DNA of 64,000 bases from Erinaceus europaeus. Its lineage: Eukaryota > Chordata > Mammalia > Eulipotyphla > Erinaceidae. This document shows, one piece after another, positions 10,701-22,077 of this stretch. The stretch covers positions 74,388,261 through 74,452,260 of the forward strand of contig NC_080179.1 in assembly GCF_950295315.1 (NCBI RefSeq), read 5' to 3'. The position numbers were made by a program, and so were the translations under genes. Under the pieces are notes generated by a model. The model had not been told where the DNA came from, did no database searches, and saw nothing but the letters and a program-made list of their open reading frames with translations. Numbering within the stretch: position 1 is the first letter of the stretch; every line of letters begins with the position of its first letter.

Positions 10701-11696
10701 GAAACTGGGTGAGCCGGACTTTCGCAGTGACCTTAATGTGCTACATGCACACGCTGAAATTTATATAATATTATAATACAAAGCTCCTGCTTCAGAATAA
10801 TTAGTCTTTGGGTTTGGGGAAATTGGCTCAGAAAGCAGAGTTCATAATTTGTGGGTGAGAATCTCAGATATTCAGGACTGCATATGATGGAGTGTTTCTT
10901 TAAAAATACACAGAAGAAAATATTATTAAAAATTGAAAAAGGCATTTGAACAGTGAAATATGACTAGACAAGTGACTAGAATCTTTTAATCCCAAAAGTA
11001 TGTGCTTCCTATCTTTTGAGTTTTTTTTTTTTTTTAAGAAAATCTGCTTTCAAATACCAACATTATTCATGTCTGTACTCCCCTCTCTGTCTGGCTGCAG
11101 TAATATGTTCTGCTTTAGAGCAAAGGCCCAGAGGCGTGAAATGGACTAGCTCTTGGAAAATTGGAAGGTGAGACTATTTTTCTACTGATTATAAAAGTCA
11201 CACATTCTAATAGGTAAAATTAGGAAAGTACAAGAAAATCTCAAGGAAAAAAAATGGCCTATAACATTATAACCCAGAGGATAGAGCTATTAATATTTTA
11301 TGTTCTTCCTTTTAAACTTTCTTGTGATGTGTACATTGAAACAGAAAAAAAAATCTTAAAATCACAGAAAGCTATGACTGTAACAAGTGCCCATATGTCC
11401 ACCATATAGAATCTAACAGCAGTCAACAGAAATCACAATCTATTTAAATTTATTCACTTAAATTTAAATTTATTTATTTAAAGTTAAATTTATTTCAATT
11501 TCTTAAAGAGTTAGAATGTCGTATAGTTGCATTATTTCTGAGTCACTGCCTCAGACCTGTTCAATGGATGTCTTTGGCTTGTGCATAGCTTTTCAGTCTG
11601 GTTTTGGACCTTGTACATTTTATAGTGGTGTCCAAGTGTCACTTACAATAATGTTTTATGTGCTTGTAAAAATGTCCTAGACCTTGAATAAATCCC
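10701..11696. other. AT-rich DNA, probably ancient LINE debris
   Basis: ACTGATTATAAAAGTCACAC and CCCAGAGGATAGAGCTATT (11.18-11.30 kb) look like old mammalian L1 3' sequence. TTTAAATTTATT repeats lie at 11.44-11.50 kb. No gene. Confidence 0.4.
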
Positions 11697-12668
11697 TTTC
11701 TCCATTGTTACCTATATCAGGAACAACAAAACAGACACCTTTGTGGGCCCCCATAGGACCTTGCCCTCAACTTGGATCAACAATGGTAAAGAAAGTTTCA
11801 TCCTCTGAAGGGTGGCTGGACAACATACTCTATGCTCCACCTGAGGAAGATGGGTCCTGATATTGGGGAAGCTTTGAACATTCCTACTCATGACCACAGA
11901 ATGTGAGCTCAGATCTACAGGGATGCAGAGGTCACATAGGCTCCTAAGCTGAATATGGGCCCCAGATCACAGCAAATCGGTGGGGTTTACAGTCAACAAA
12001 ATTTCTGCCCCTTTCCCATATTTGGGAGCTACTCTCTTCCCTGATCCAGCTTTCTGGTCCTTCTGCCATCCATGACATCACCTCCCCAGACAATAACTTG
12101 GATCCACCTGCATATCAGATTTCAGGCTCAGGGGAATAAAAAGCTAGTATAGCCACAGGCCCTTTGGAATATAACTAAAATATGCCTACTAGCCATCTAC
12201 AAAATGCAGGACCCCTCAACTCTTCATCTGCACTATTCCAGCCTTTAAGATCATGATTGATCAACAAGTTGTTTGGCTTTGTATGTTAACTCTCTTTTCA
12301 GCTACCAGGTTCCAGATGCCAGCATGATGCCAACGAGACTTCCCTGGACAGACAACCCCACCAATGTGTCCTGGAGCTCTGCTTCCCCAGAGCCCCACCC
12401 CACTAGGGAAAGAGAGAGGCAGGCTGGGAGTATGGATCCACCTGTCAACACCCATGTTCAGCAGGGAAGCAATTACAGAAGCCAGACCTTCCACCTTCTG
12501 CAACCCACAACGACCCTGGATCCATACTCCCAGAGGGATAAAGAATAGGAAAACTATCAAGGGAGGGGATGGGATACAGAGTTCTGGTGATGGGAACTGT
12601 GTGGAGTTGTACCCCTCTTATCCTATGGTTTTGTCAATGTTTCCTTTTTATAAATAAATAAATAAAAC
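11697..12668 (+). mobile_element. R1 copy 3
   Basis: The plus strand starts at the AGGAACAAC block and ends in the ATAAATAAATAAATAAAACA tail. It is collinear with copy 1 reversed and with the copy at 59.7 kb. Confidence 0.75.
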
Positions 12669-13614
12669 AAATATGCCTACTAGCTAGTAGTGGGGAATTG
12701 AGACCCCCCCCCCCAACTCTTTTATCTGCACTATTCCAGCCTTTAGGTTCATGATGGTTCAACAATTTGTTTGGCTTTGTATGTTAACTCTCTTTTCAGC
12801 CACCAGGTTCCAAATGCTACCATAATGCCAACCAGATTTCCCCAGACTCCCCAGAGCCCTTCCCCACTAGGGAAAGAGAGAGACAGTCTGGGTGTATGGA
12901 TGGACCTGTCAACACCGATGATGTTCAGCAGGGAAGCAATTACAGAAGCCAGACCTTCCACCTTCTGCATCCCACAATGGCCTTGGGTCCATACTCCCAG
13001 AGAGATAAAGAATAGAAAGCTATCAGGGGAGGGTAGGGGGTAGGGAGTTCTGGTGGTGGGAATTGTGTGGAGTTGTACCCCTCTTATCCCATGGTTTTGT
13101 CAATATTTCCTTTTTATAAATAAATAAATATACCTACTAGCTATCTACAGAACGGAGACCCCCCCAACTCTTCATCTGCACTATTCCAGCCTTTAGGTTC
13201 ATGATTGATCAACAGTTTGTTTGACTTTATATATTAACTGCCTTTTCAGCCACCAGTTTTCAAATGCTACCATGATGCCAACCAGACTTCCCTGGACAGA
13301 CAACCCCACCAATGTGTCCTGGAGCTCCGCTTCCTCAGAGCCCCACCCTACTAGGGACAGAGAGAGGCAGGCTGGGAGTATGGATCCACCTGTCAACGCC
13401 CATGTGCAGCGGGGAAGCAATTACAGAAGCCAGACCTTCCACCTTCTGCATCCCACAATGACCCTGGGTCCATGCTCCCAGAGGGATAAAGAATAGGGAA
13501 GCTCTCAGGGGAGGGGATGGGATACAGAGTTCTGGTGGGCATTGTGTGGAAGTGTACCCCTCTTATCCTATGGTCTTTCCAGTATTTCCTTTTTATAAAT
13601 AAGTAAAAAAAAAT
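12177..13614 (+). repeat. Head-to-tail triplication of the R1 3' module
   Basis: Three units start at AAATATGCCTACTAGC or a close variant and end in the A-rich tail: 12177-12668, 12669-13126 and 13127-13614. The middle unit lacks about 40 bases that include TGTGTCCTGGAGCTC. The shared start point shows tandem amplification, not three chance insertions. Confidence 0.85.
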
Positions 13615-13621
13615 TGCATGA

Positions 13622-13828
13622 GTGGATATCTGGGTGGTGGTGCACTGGGTGGAGTGCATATGTTACAGCGTGTGAAGACCCAGGCTGAAGCCGAGTCCCT
13701 GCATACAGGAGGAAGCCTCACTGGCGGCGAGACAGTACTGCAGGCGTCTCTCTTTCTTTCCCATCTGTATCAGCCTTTCATTTGTCTCTATCCAAAATAA
13801 TTAAACAAAAGATTTAAAAAAATTTAAA
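13622..13828 (+). mobile_element. SINE-B copy
   Basis: Forward copy: TGGGTGGTGGTGCACTGGG head, GAAGCCTCACTGGCGGCGAG body, ACAGTACTGCAGGCGTCTC. Confidence 0.7.
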
Positions 13829-14063
13829 TACATTTATTTATTTTCCCTTTTTGTTGCCCTTGTTGTTTTATTGTTGTAGTTATTGTTGTTGTCATTGATA
13901 TCGTCGTTGTTGGATAGGGCAGAGAGAAATGGACAGAGGAGGGGCAGACAGAGAGGGGGAGAGAAAGACAGACACCTGCAGACCTGCTTCACCGCCTGTG
14001 AAGTGACTCCCCTGCAGGTGGGGAGCCGGGGGCTGGAACTAGAATCCTTGTGCCTTGTCCCTT
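13829..14063 (-). mobile_element. SINE-A copy, head missing
   Basis: Reversed tail TTCCCTTTTTGTTGCCCTTG, body CAGAGAGGGGGAGAGAAAGA and CCTGCAGGTGGGGAGCC. It stops before the tRNA-like head. Confidence 0.8.
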
Positions 14064-14141
14064 TAGAAATATGAAAAATAATAGCATATTCCTGGCCAAA
14101 TCAGTAAGTTCAATTCCCAAATTTAATGAAGAACCAGTAAA

Positions 14142-14365
14142 GCGGGGCCAGGCGGTGGTACACCTCGTTAAGTGCACACATCACAGTGCACAAGGACCTG
14201 ACTGAGTTCAAGCCCCTGGTCCTCACTTGCAGGGGGAAAGCTTCATGAGTGGTGAAGCTGGGTTGCAGATGTCTCTCTGTCTCTTTCCCTCTCTATCTTC
14301 CCCTCCCCTCTCAATTTCTCTCTGTCTCTGTCCAATAATAAATAAGTAAATAAATAAAGTCTAAT
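14142..14365 (+). mobile_element. SINE-B copy, complete
   Basis: GGGCCAGGCGGTGGTACACC head, GAGTTCAAGCCCCTGG B-box region, GGGGAAAGCTTCATGAGTGG, CCCTCTCTATCTTCCCC, and an AATAAATAAGTAAATAAATA tail. Confidence 0.88.
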
Positions 14366-14764
14366 AAAAAGAACCAGTATGGCTACTAATAGAGTCATTG
14401 ATCAAGTCCATGAAAACAGATGAGAGTCAAGAAGCAGTGTTTGCTGGGGTAAGAGTGACCACGCTGGTGGCATTGGAGGCCGCCTGGCTCCAGCCCAGTG
14501 CTGCTCTATCAAGTGCTGCTTGTCTATCATTCTCTCCCTGCTACTCCTTGCCCAGAAGCTTCCACCAGAGCCCATTTGGTGGGGAGCCCAGGAAACAGTG
14601 AGTCCAGGCATCCTGCTCTCTATCCTAGAGACTGTTTTCCAGATTATGTACTGTGCCCAGAATCTGCAGGGCAGATCAATGTGGGAAGCTCTCCTTAAGC
14701 TCTCCTTACACAACTTGCCTTCCCCAAAGTCCAAGCGAGACATGAGGAACTGTCAAAGATTCCC
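14366..14764. other. Single-copy-looking DNA, no gene found
   Basis: Open frames under 115 codons on both strands have no recognisable product. Confidence 0.4.
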
Positions 14765-14880
14765 TGGATCTTGATAGAATCATGTCAAGAGGGATAAGCC
14801 AGAGGAGAAGGACACATCCTGGATGACCTTAATCACAGGTGGAATCTAAGGAACAAAAAACAAAGAGCAAACAGGTTTCC
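14765..14880 (+). mobile_element. L1 3' fragment
   Basis: AATCATGTCAAGAGGGATAAG and GGTGGAATCTAAGGAAC correspond to the last part of L1 ORF2 and the proximal 3'UTR. Confidence 0.6.
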
Positions 14881-14902
14881 TAGGTTGGCAAACGGGACAG
14901 TT

Positions 14903-15208
14903 ATTTATTTACTTATTTTATTTTTTAATATTTATTTATTTTCCCTTTTGTTGCCCTTGTTTTTTTATTGTTGTTGTAGTTATTATTGTTATTATTGATG
15001 TCATCGTTGTTAGACAGGACAAAGAGAAATGGAGGGGGGGGGAAGACAGAGAGGGGGAGAGAAAGACAGACACCTGCAGACCTGCTTCACTGCCTGTAAA
15101 GCGACTCCCCCGCAGGTGGGGAGCTGGGGGCTCGAACCGGGATCCTTTGCCAGTCCTTGTGCTTTGTACCACGTGCGCTTAACCTGCTGCGCTACCGCCC
15201 GAATCCCA
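14903..15208 (-). mobile_element. SINE-A copy with 14-base TSD
   Basis: Complete reversed copy ending in GCTGCGCTACCGCCCGAATC. The flanks CAAACGGGACAGTT (14889-14902) and CAAATGGGACAGTT (15209-15222) are its target duplication, with one change. Confidence 0.9.
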
Positions 15209-15222
15209 CAAATGGGACAGTT

Positions 15223-16110
15223 TTTAGGCTTACCTCACCCCCCTTCCAAGAATCATTCTTTTTCTTTGCTGTGGTTGAAGTGCTTTGCAAATCTTTTCTT
15301 CATTCATTCATTTTGCCAGTTTGTGTTGCTCCTTTACTTCTGTCTGTGTGAGCTCCTCTTGGACCTGCACGAAAGTCCCTACTCTATATGTATGGAGGCC
15401 CAGTTTGAAGCAAGCATGCTACTCAAGCCCAGATACGGCTGGTGGAGCTGGTGGAGAAGTTCAAACTTACGCCTTCTTCAGCTTGTCCCTCCAGAAATAC
15501 GCTTTCATCTTCTAAGCCTTTTATCCATCTTTTGGTGCTTAAAAGCCAGCTTGTGATTCCTCTATTGAGACACAGAATTTTCTTTTGCTTTTAGTGCAGT
15601 TAATTTTTCAACGACTCATAACAAAATCCAACAAGTAATAAGAACGATGAATAAGAACGATGGCTTTCGTGAATGTCTTCTTTACGAAGTGCTTAAACTG
15701 AACCACTCACATTGAGAGCAACTAAGGTATGGGATTTAGGGATGCTGAAAGAGGGATTGAAAACTGCATTTAGTTTTGAATAGGATAGATTTGGCTTTTC
15801 TGAATCCAGCCATGCCAGCCCAACTTTCCTTTTTTTTTTTTTTCTTCTAATTCTTATATTGTAAGCACTAGATGACATAGGTGAGTCCTGGAATATTGAG
15901 TATGTATTAACAGTTCTTATTCTGCCTGTCCTCATTAGAACCCACCCATTCCCCACCCACATTTTTCCGAATTTCTTTTAGAGGACTAAGCCATAGACAG
16001 TATAGATTCAAGGTGATTTCTGAACTATGCTGACATCTCTTTGTGGGGTGGGAAGACTCATGGTCTCTTGCTTGGGATTTTGAAGTTGTACTTTGTCATT
16101 TGAAACTGCT
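15223..16110. other. Single-copy-looking DNA, no gene found
   Basis: No recognisable family. A T run lies at about 15829-15843. Confidence 0.4.
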
Positions 16111-16131
16111 CTGCTTCAGGGAATCATTTTC

Positions 16132-16480
16132 TCTCTCCCTACCTCCCTCCCTCCCTTCCTTCCTTCCTCCCTCCTTCCCTCCCTTCCTTTATTCCTCCCT
16201 CCCTCCTTCCCTCCCTCCCTTTATTCCTCCCTTCCTCCTTCCCTCCCTCCCTTCCTTCCTTCCTCCCTCCTTCCCTCCCTTCCTTTATTCCTCCCTTCCT
16301 CCTTCCCTCCCTCCCTTCTTCCCTTCCTTCCTTCTGTCCTTCTTCCTTCCTTTCCTTATTTCTTTTTTTCTTTCTGCTTCCACTGCTCCTGTGGCCCTTT
16401 CTTTCTTTGTTTCTTTCTTTATTTCTTTCTCTTTCTTTCTTTCCTTCCTTCTTTCTTTCTATCTATCTTTTTTTTTTTTT
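16132..16480 (+). repeat. Pyrimidine array (CCCT/CCTT/CTTT)n
   Basis: About 350 bases of almost pure pyrimidine with internal longer periods such as CTTTATTCCTCCCT. The Ser/Leu/Pro-rich open frames across it are artefacts. Confidence 0.9.
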
Positions 16481-16486
16481 GATAGG

Positions 16487-16969
16487 TGTTGGTATCTTCG
16501 AATTCTGCTTTTAAAAACCCCTTCTGTTTCATTTGGTTTAAATCCCCCCTGCTTAACACTGCATTCTATTTACATACCCACTGCATTCTATTTACATAAC
16601 CACTGCCGTCTATTTACATAAATCACTTTTACATTTACATAAAGCACCACCTTCCCTCCAGGGCATTGGTGGTTTAGTGGTAGAATTCTCACCTGCTCCA
16701 CCCCCTCTCCTTGTCACACCCTGATCCTCTCCTTGTCACACCCTGATTTTCACCAGTCACTTTTCTCTCCACCCTCTCTGTGTCACATCCTGTTCACACC
16801 CTACTTGGGAAGTATATATAAAGACAACATTGTTCGTTTTAGTTAGTTGTTAGTTTAGTCTAGCTTGGTACAGATTGCGCTGCGTCCTGCATGAATAAAG
16901 AGATACTGCGTACAGCTCAACCATGAGTCCCTGGTCGTCTGTCTCCCGTCTGTGAAGCTCAGCCCGACA
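16487..16969 (+). mobile_element. Solo LTR of a class II-like endogenous retrovirus
   Basis: It starts TGTTGG and ends CCGACA, with the direct repeat GATAGG on both sides (16481-16486 and 16970-16975). It has a TATA box (TATATAAAG at 16815), a polyadenylation signal (AATAAA at 16894) and a U5 with GAGTCCCTGGTCGTCTGTC, shared with the LTRs at 45.3 and 51.4 kb. No internal retroviral genes are attached, so it is a recombined solo LTR. The 6-base TSD suits class II (betaretrovirus-like) elements. It sits inside a reversed SINE. Its U3 carries a tRNA-derived insert (16663-16696). Confidence 0.9.
16663..16696 (+). other. tRNA-Gly 5' half embedded in the LTR U3
   Basis: These 34 bases match the first 34 positions of mammalian tRNA-Gly(GCC) with two differences (position 13 C to T, position 29 G to A). 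It starts GCATTGGTGGTTTAGTGG and stops in the anticodon loop region. The sister LTRs read GGGCATTGGTTTAATCCC here. There is no B box or 3' half, so it is not a tRNA gene. Confidence 0.8.
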
Positions 16970-16975
16970 GATAGG

Positions 16976-17182
16976 ACAGAGAGAAAATTAGAGAGGAGGG
17001 GGAAGATAGAGAGAGAAACAGACACCGGCAAACCTGCTTCACCACTTGTTAAGTGACACCCCCTCCCCCCGGCCCCGGCAGGGGCAGGTGGTGAGCCAGG
17101 GGCTCGAACTAGGATAATAGCTCAGATCCTTGTGCTTTGTACTATGTGTGCTTAACTTGGTACGCCACTGCACGGCCTGAAG
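16976..17182 (-). mobile_element. SINE split by the solo LTR (right part)
   Basis: The T-rich tail left of 16481 and the body from 16976 (ACAGAGAGAAAATTAGAGAG, CTGCTTCACCACTTG, CCAGGGGCTCGAACTAGG, GTGTGCTTAACTTGGTACGC) form one reversed SINE once the LTR is removed. Confidence 0.75.
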
Positions 17183-17384
17183 GAATGATTTTCCACAGTG
17201 GTCCTTCCAAGTCAGCAGCACACTTATGGAACCAGAACTCAGAGCAGCAAAGAACTCCAGAGATGGAGAAAGCTGACTCCCTGCTGGAGGGAAAAGTAAG
17301 GACTAGCAGAGGCCTGGGGAGCTGGCTGCAGGAACGGGTATGTGGGCTGGTCTGGCTGAGCTGGATTGTATATATATGTAATTT

Positions 17385-17682
17385 TATTTTATTTTTTATT
17401 TATTTTCCCTTTTATTGCCCTTGTTTTTCTTTTTTTATTATTGTTGTTGTAGTTGTTGTTGTTGATGATGATGTCATCATTGTTGGATAGGACAGAGAGA
17501 AATGGGAGAGAGGAGGGGAAGACAGAGAGGGGGAGAGAAAGACAGACACCTGCAGACCTGCTTCACTGCTTGTGAAGCGACTCCCCTGCAGGTGGGGAGC
17601 CGGGGGCTCGAACCGGGATCCTTATGCCGGTCCTTGTACTTTGCTCCACGTGCGCTTAACCCGCTGCGCCACCACCTGACTC
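17385..17682 (-). mobile_element. SINE-A copy, complete
   Basis: Reversed: TTTATTTTCCCTTTTATTGC tail, GGGGGAGAGAAAGACAGACA, GGCTCGAACCGGGATCC, CGCTGCGCCACCACCTGACT. Confidence 0.9.
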
Positions 17683-17743
17683 CTGTTTGTTTATATTTTT
17701 ATTCTTGATTAATAGTGGGTTTAAGATTGTAAGAATACATGCA

Positions 17744-17746
17744 TAC

Positions 17747-17783
<37 letters not shown>
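17744..17783 (+). repeat. (TA)n(GA)n microsatellite
   Basis: A TATATATATATATA run passes directly into GAGAGAGAGAGA. Confidence 0.9.
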
Positions 17784-17784
<1 letters not shown>

Positions 17785-17929
17785 ACCACACTCAACCCAC
17801 TACCAAAGTTCCATGTTCCATATTCCAATCCTCCCACCTCCCATAGATGACTATAGTTCTCACAAAACCTAAAAAATTTTGCCTGCTTCTTTTTCTTTCT
17901 TTTTTTTTCTTTTTGAGAGTTCATGTTAT

Positions 17930-18190
17930 CAGTTCCCTAGATTCCACAGCTGACTAAAACCATCCAGGAGTTGCCTTTCACGTCTTTTCTTATTTCTCTA
18001 AGCATAGTCACCTCCGATTCCATCCATTTTCTCCCCAAGGATGTGAGAGTGTATTTTCTGACAGCACTTTTTCATGGAGCCCACAGCCCATGGCTTCTTC
18101 CACCAGCCATCTGTTGCTGGGCATTCGGCCGCTTTCACTCTGGCTATTGTGAACGATGCAGCTTTGGGCATGGGGGTGCTTCCAAGGGGC
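17930..18190 (-). mobile_element. Old L1 3' fragment
   Basis: Reversed old L1: TCCATCCATTTTCTCC, CAGCCATCTGTTGCTGGGC, GGCTATTGTGAACGATGCAG. The last block is the usual reverse of the L1 terminal segment. Confidence 0.7.
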
Positions 18191-18888
18191 GCTTAGAGAC
18201 CCTCTTTCCAGGATCCTGGTGTTGTCTCGAGAGCTTGTTTGGAAGTTCTAACAGGAAAGCAAAGACTGGTCAGTCTATTCAGGGGTGGCCATCTGCTTTG
18301 TCCTCTTCAAGTGTGTTCGCAGCTTTGGAAGACATGTGTGCAGTGGAAGAGGCCACCCACCTACCCAGTCAGATCAGGCATTGCCTGGGCTCTGCTGTGA
18401 CAGGTCACTCTCCAGCCTCTGCCTGGTCCTGGGCTGTGTCATCTCTAAGGGACATAGTGACCTTGGCCTGTGTGGTAATATAGAGGGAGGAAGATGATCT
18501 AGATTCAGGGCAGCAGGCCAAGCAGTGAGAGGTGACCAGAGACAAGGAACCAACACCTGAGAAGGGCAGAGAAGCAACGGGGAAGCCCAGGGCTCTGGTT
18601 AGGCTCCCTGGAGGGACCGGGGAGAGAGTGTGTGTACATGCCCAGCCCAGGGCCAGTCCCAAACCCAAGAGATTTTGCTGATGACTACTCCTGCAAGCCC
18701 TGCTGTCTGTCCTCTACACTTGTCCACCTTGGAGCTGGAACCTCACCTGCCTCCCTCTCCCTCTCCAGTGACTGTTCATCACAGCAACTCAGAACAGCAA
18801 GGGGACATTCTCTAGTATTTTTCAAAAACATAAGTTCTTCTGCCTGGGAGATGGCCCAGTGGCTAAAGAGTTGGACTCTCTGGGATCC
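18191..18888. other. Single-copy-looking GC-rich DNA, no gene found
   Basis: Open frames of up to about 170 codons cross the L1 boundary and look accidental. Confidence 0.4.
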
Positions 18889-19080
18889 AGGGGGTTAAGC
18901 GCACCTACACACTACAGTGCACAAGGACCCAGGTTCAAGCCCCTGGCCACCTGCAGGGGGAAAGCTTCAAAAGTGGTGAATCAGGGCTGCAGGTGTCCCT
19001 CTGTCTCTTTCCCTCTCAACCTCTCTCTCCCCTCTAGATTTCTTTCAATCATAATCATAATCATAATAATAGTAATTAGA
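18889..19080 (+). mobile_element. SINE-B copy
   Basis: GGTTAAGCGCACCTACACAC, GGTTCAAGCCCCTGG, CTGCAGGGGGAAAGCTTC and an ATAATCATAATCATAAT tail. Confidence 0.8.
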
Positions 19081-19109
19081 CTGTCAAGTGTGAGGTCCCG
19101 AGTTCAATC

Positions 19110-19217
19110 TCTTGCAGGTGGGGACCCAGGGGCTTGACCTGGGGACTGGACCTGCGATCCTCTTGCCAGTCCTTGTGCTTCGTCATACTCTGTGCACTTA
19201 GCTGTCACCCAGCCCCT
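19110..19217 (-). mobile_element. SINE head fragment
   Basis: Reversed head region: TCTTGCAGGTGGGGACC, GGGGCTTGACCTGGGG, TCCTTGTGCTTCGTC. Confidence 0.65.
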
Positions 19218-20985
19218 TGCATTTCTCTCTCTTTTCCATGTTTCATCTAAGTGATGGCAAAGGTTTAAAAAGAGCACAAGTTCACAACAACTGTTTTGAG
19301 AGCCTGACAGTGGGAGGATACACCACAGCCACACTTGGCCTGTCTGAGGGGCTAAGTGTTCGTGGAAAGCTCTAGGAGTGAAGAAAAGCTGCTGAGGTAG
19401 GACAGGAAGCCACGGACCTGGGTTCGAGGTCTCCAGGGAAACTCCAACCCTAAGGACAGTTTGCGCTGACCTTGCCTTGTCCTCATCTACGTCTTGATAG
19501 CCCATGGCTTCTGCTCCTCTGGTGAATTGGTCAGAACACAGAGATGTACAAGTTTTGAGGCCAGATGCCTGTTGCCGGGTGTGGCCACATCCTTCTTCTG
19601 ATCAGGAGCTCAGAAATATCACTGGCTCTGTGACCATTACTGCCTTCTGCTCTGTCACGCCCCACCCCTCCCCACCACTCAGCAACGCATCCCAGGGCCA
19701 GCTGCTGGGGGAGAGAGCCGGACTCTGCCCTGGGCCAGCTCCCCTCTGTCTTCTGCACCCCCTGTCCCCCCCCCCCCCATGACAGCTGCTACACTGGCTT
19801 GCTCCTTTCCTGTCAGATACAGATACCAGTCTCCTTGTCCCTCCTCTGCATGCAGGGAACTTCCAGAACCTTCCAGCCTCTCAGCTGTAGCTGCAGAACG
19901 TTAAGCTGATTGTACAAGTGTGCAGAAGGCTGGTGCTCTTGTGGCATTTTCAGTGGTGATAAGGTTCTGCTAAGATGGACTTCGGGGAACTCGGCACTCC
20001 CTTTGCCTGTCTGTGCTGTGACTGTCCTCCTCATCCTTTGGATGATTCCACTAGGCAGAACCCAGGTCTTCTTGTGCTAGGCCTTAGCCCAAGGGGTGGG
20101 GTTGGCTGTCGCCTGCCTCTCCCCAACCCCAGCCCACCCTGCATCATCTAATGTAGCACAACATGGATGATGATGATGAGGGGGCTTTGAAAGAAAGAGC
20201 ATCTGGCCAGAGCCCACCTGTCCAGTTGATGTTTTGGAAGGCACAGAGAGGTGAGTGGGTAAGCCTGGTCCTGGAGGGACTTGGGCCGGCGCTTGTCTTA
20301 GTCATATCCCATATGGGGGCTGTGGTGGCTCCAGGCATACACAGCACATCGTCCCCAGCACCCAGAGGCAGCTCCCAACGGTCCTACATGCCCCCACCCC
20401 AGACAGGACTTTCAGAGAGGAGAGAATAAGCTCTCTCAGGTGTCAGCAGAAGTCCCCAGATTCCCATCTCCCTGTGACAGGTGAGATGAGAGGTTCTTGG
20501 CTGGTGGCCTGTGGGGCCCAGAGACCTGACACAGGGGACACAGGGGCCCACACTCCCTTGCTACCCCACCAAACGCCCCTCTGCGGCAAGCTCTACTTCT
20601 TAGAGCCCTGTGGCCCCTGAGATTATCTTGGCAACATCAGAACACCGCAGGCATGTTTGAGAAGGCCCAGAGAGCTGGCAGGCCCAGGTCAGCACGAGCC
20701 CTGAGCCGCTGGTGGAAGGAAAGAAGGGTCGCTGGGGACTGGGCTCCCAACCAGAACTCACTGCCCCCCCCCCCCCAGTTTTGTGAGTAGGCACTTTGAG
20801 CCTGCTCTTTTGGCCCTAGCAGCCCCTTCCTGATGGGCCCTGGTGCTGGGATAAGCCCACAGTCAGTGTGGGAGGCAGAATGGAATGAAGGAAGGTGCCC
20901 AGCTTCTGGGATGCTCTGGAGAGACAGGGCATGAAGCATGAGCCAGCCTCCTCAGAGATACAGTGGGCAGGGTCCCTATGTGCAA
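19218..20985. other. Single-copy-looking GC-rich DNA, no gene found
   Basis: The longest repeat-free stretch of this third of the window, with two C runs (about 19769 and 20766). Open frames stay under 135 codons and show no known domain. A non-coding regulatory role cannot be judged from sequence alone. Confidence 0.4.
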
Positions 20986-21023
20986 TGTGTGTGTGTGTGT
21001 GTGTGTGCGTGTGTGTGTGTGCA
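20986..21023 (+). repeat. (GT)n microsatellite
   Basis: A TGTGTG run with one GC interruption. Confidence 0.95.
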
Positions 21024-21124
21024 CACTCAAACCCCCTGATCACTGAACGAGGGTAAAATAAAGTTGTGAGGAGGAAAGTGTCCCACAGGCCTTCATATCA
21101 GATGTGAAGAATTTGAGTTTGCAG

Positions 21125-21255
21125 GGTTAGATAGCATAATGGTGATTCAAAGAGACGGTCGTACCTGAGCCTCCAAAGCTCCAAAGTTCAACCCCCCACA
21201 CCCCCATAAACCAGAGCTGAGCCATGCTCTGGTAAAATAAAATACTAAATAAAAA
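21125..21255 (+). mobile_element. SINE-C copy
   Basis: AGATAGCATAATGGTGATTC, CCTGAGCCTCCAAAGCTCC, CCAGAGCTGAGCCATGCTCT and an AAATACTAAATAAAAAG tail. Confidence 0.75.
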
Positions 21256-22077
21256 GGGTTTGGGCTTCATCTTTCAGAGAGAAGGAGAAGGGTCCTTCTC
21301 CAGGGCCCAAGTTGGGTAGGGATGGATTCAGATTTGGATGGGACGTAAGGGAAGAGTATAGACGGCAGCTGGAGACGCAGAAACCAAGGAAGAAGCAGTG
21401 GCCCCAATCCTGGGCAACCGGAAGCTCCTGGAGTGGAGTGGACTCAGAGAATAAGCAGAGAACTGAGCCCCAGAGCAATGTGGGGAGACAGAGGACAGCA
21501 GAGAGGATTTAGCTGAGCCCTTCTGGGTGAGGGGTCCTTCTGGGCGGCCCCTGGAGCATTCCCATGCAACAAGCCTGGCAGTGCAGTGCTTAAACATTTA
21601 TCACACGCAGAAATTGATGCTGGAGAACTAAACTGCAGTGAGGAAATCGAAAGCGCAGGGCGGTGGAGCCCCTGAACCCTCATTTGTAGCACCTAGTCTC
21701 TACATATTTCATTAACTCCTCCGGGTGCAAAGGGACCAGATGTTCAGGATACAGGGAGGCCCACTAGTCACATTCCAATGCTCCTCCTGACAGTGGCTGA
21801 TTATTCCGGGGATGCGTGGAGAAGGTCAGATGCAAAGATGTTCACAAAGAGGGAGAGTGGGTGAAGGCGTGATGGACAGGGGAGGACTTGTGCCAAGTTG
21901 CAGAAGGAATAATGGACCTGGGGAACGAGTGGAGAGACAAAATGAACATCGGGAAGAGGCTGTCGGAAAGAGCAGGCATTACTGTGGAAGCAGCCAGAGC
22001 CTCCTTCTTTTACCAGCTCTGTAAGCTGGAGAAAACGTCTTAGCGTCTCCGGACTTTGTGAAACAAAAACAATCTGA
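21256..22077. other. Single-copy-looking DNA, possible MIR remnant at the end
   Basis: TACCAGCTCTGTAAGCTGG and CTTAGCGTCTCCGG (22.01-22.05 kb) are weakly MIR-like. No gene seen. Confidence 0.35.

Noticed and set aside
16132..16480. CRISPR-like regular repeats
   Set aside because: Simple pyrimidine repeats without spacers, in a mammalian genome.
16043..16621. Ser/Leu/Pro-rich frame of 192 codons
   Set aside because: It is produced by the pyrimidine array and runs into an LTR; no protein family fits.
16663..16735. Functional tRNA-Gly gene
   Set aside because: Only the first 34 positions are present; anticodon stem 3' strand, T arm and B box are missing.
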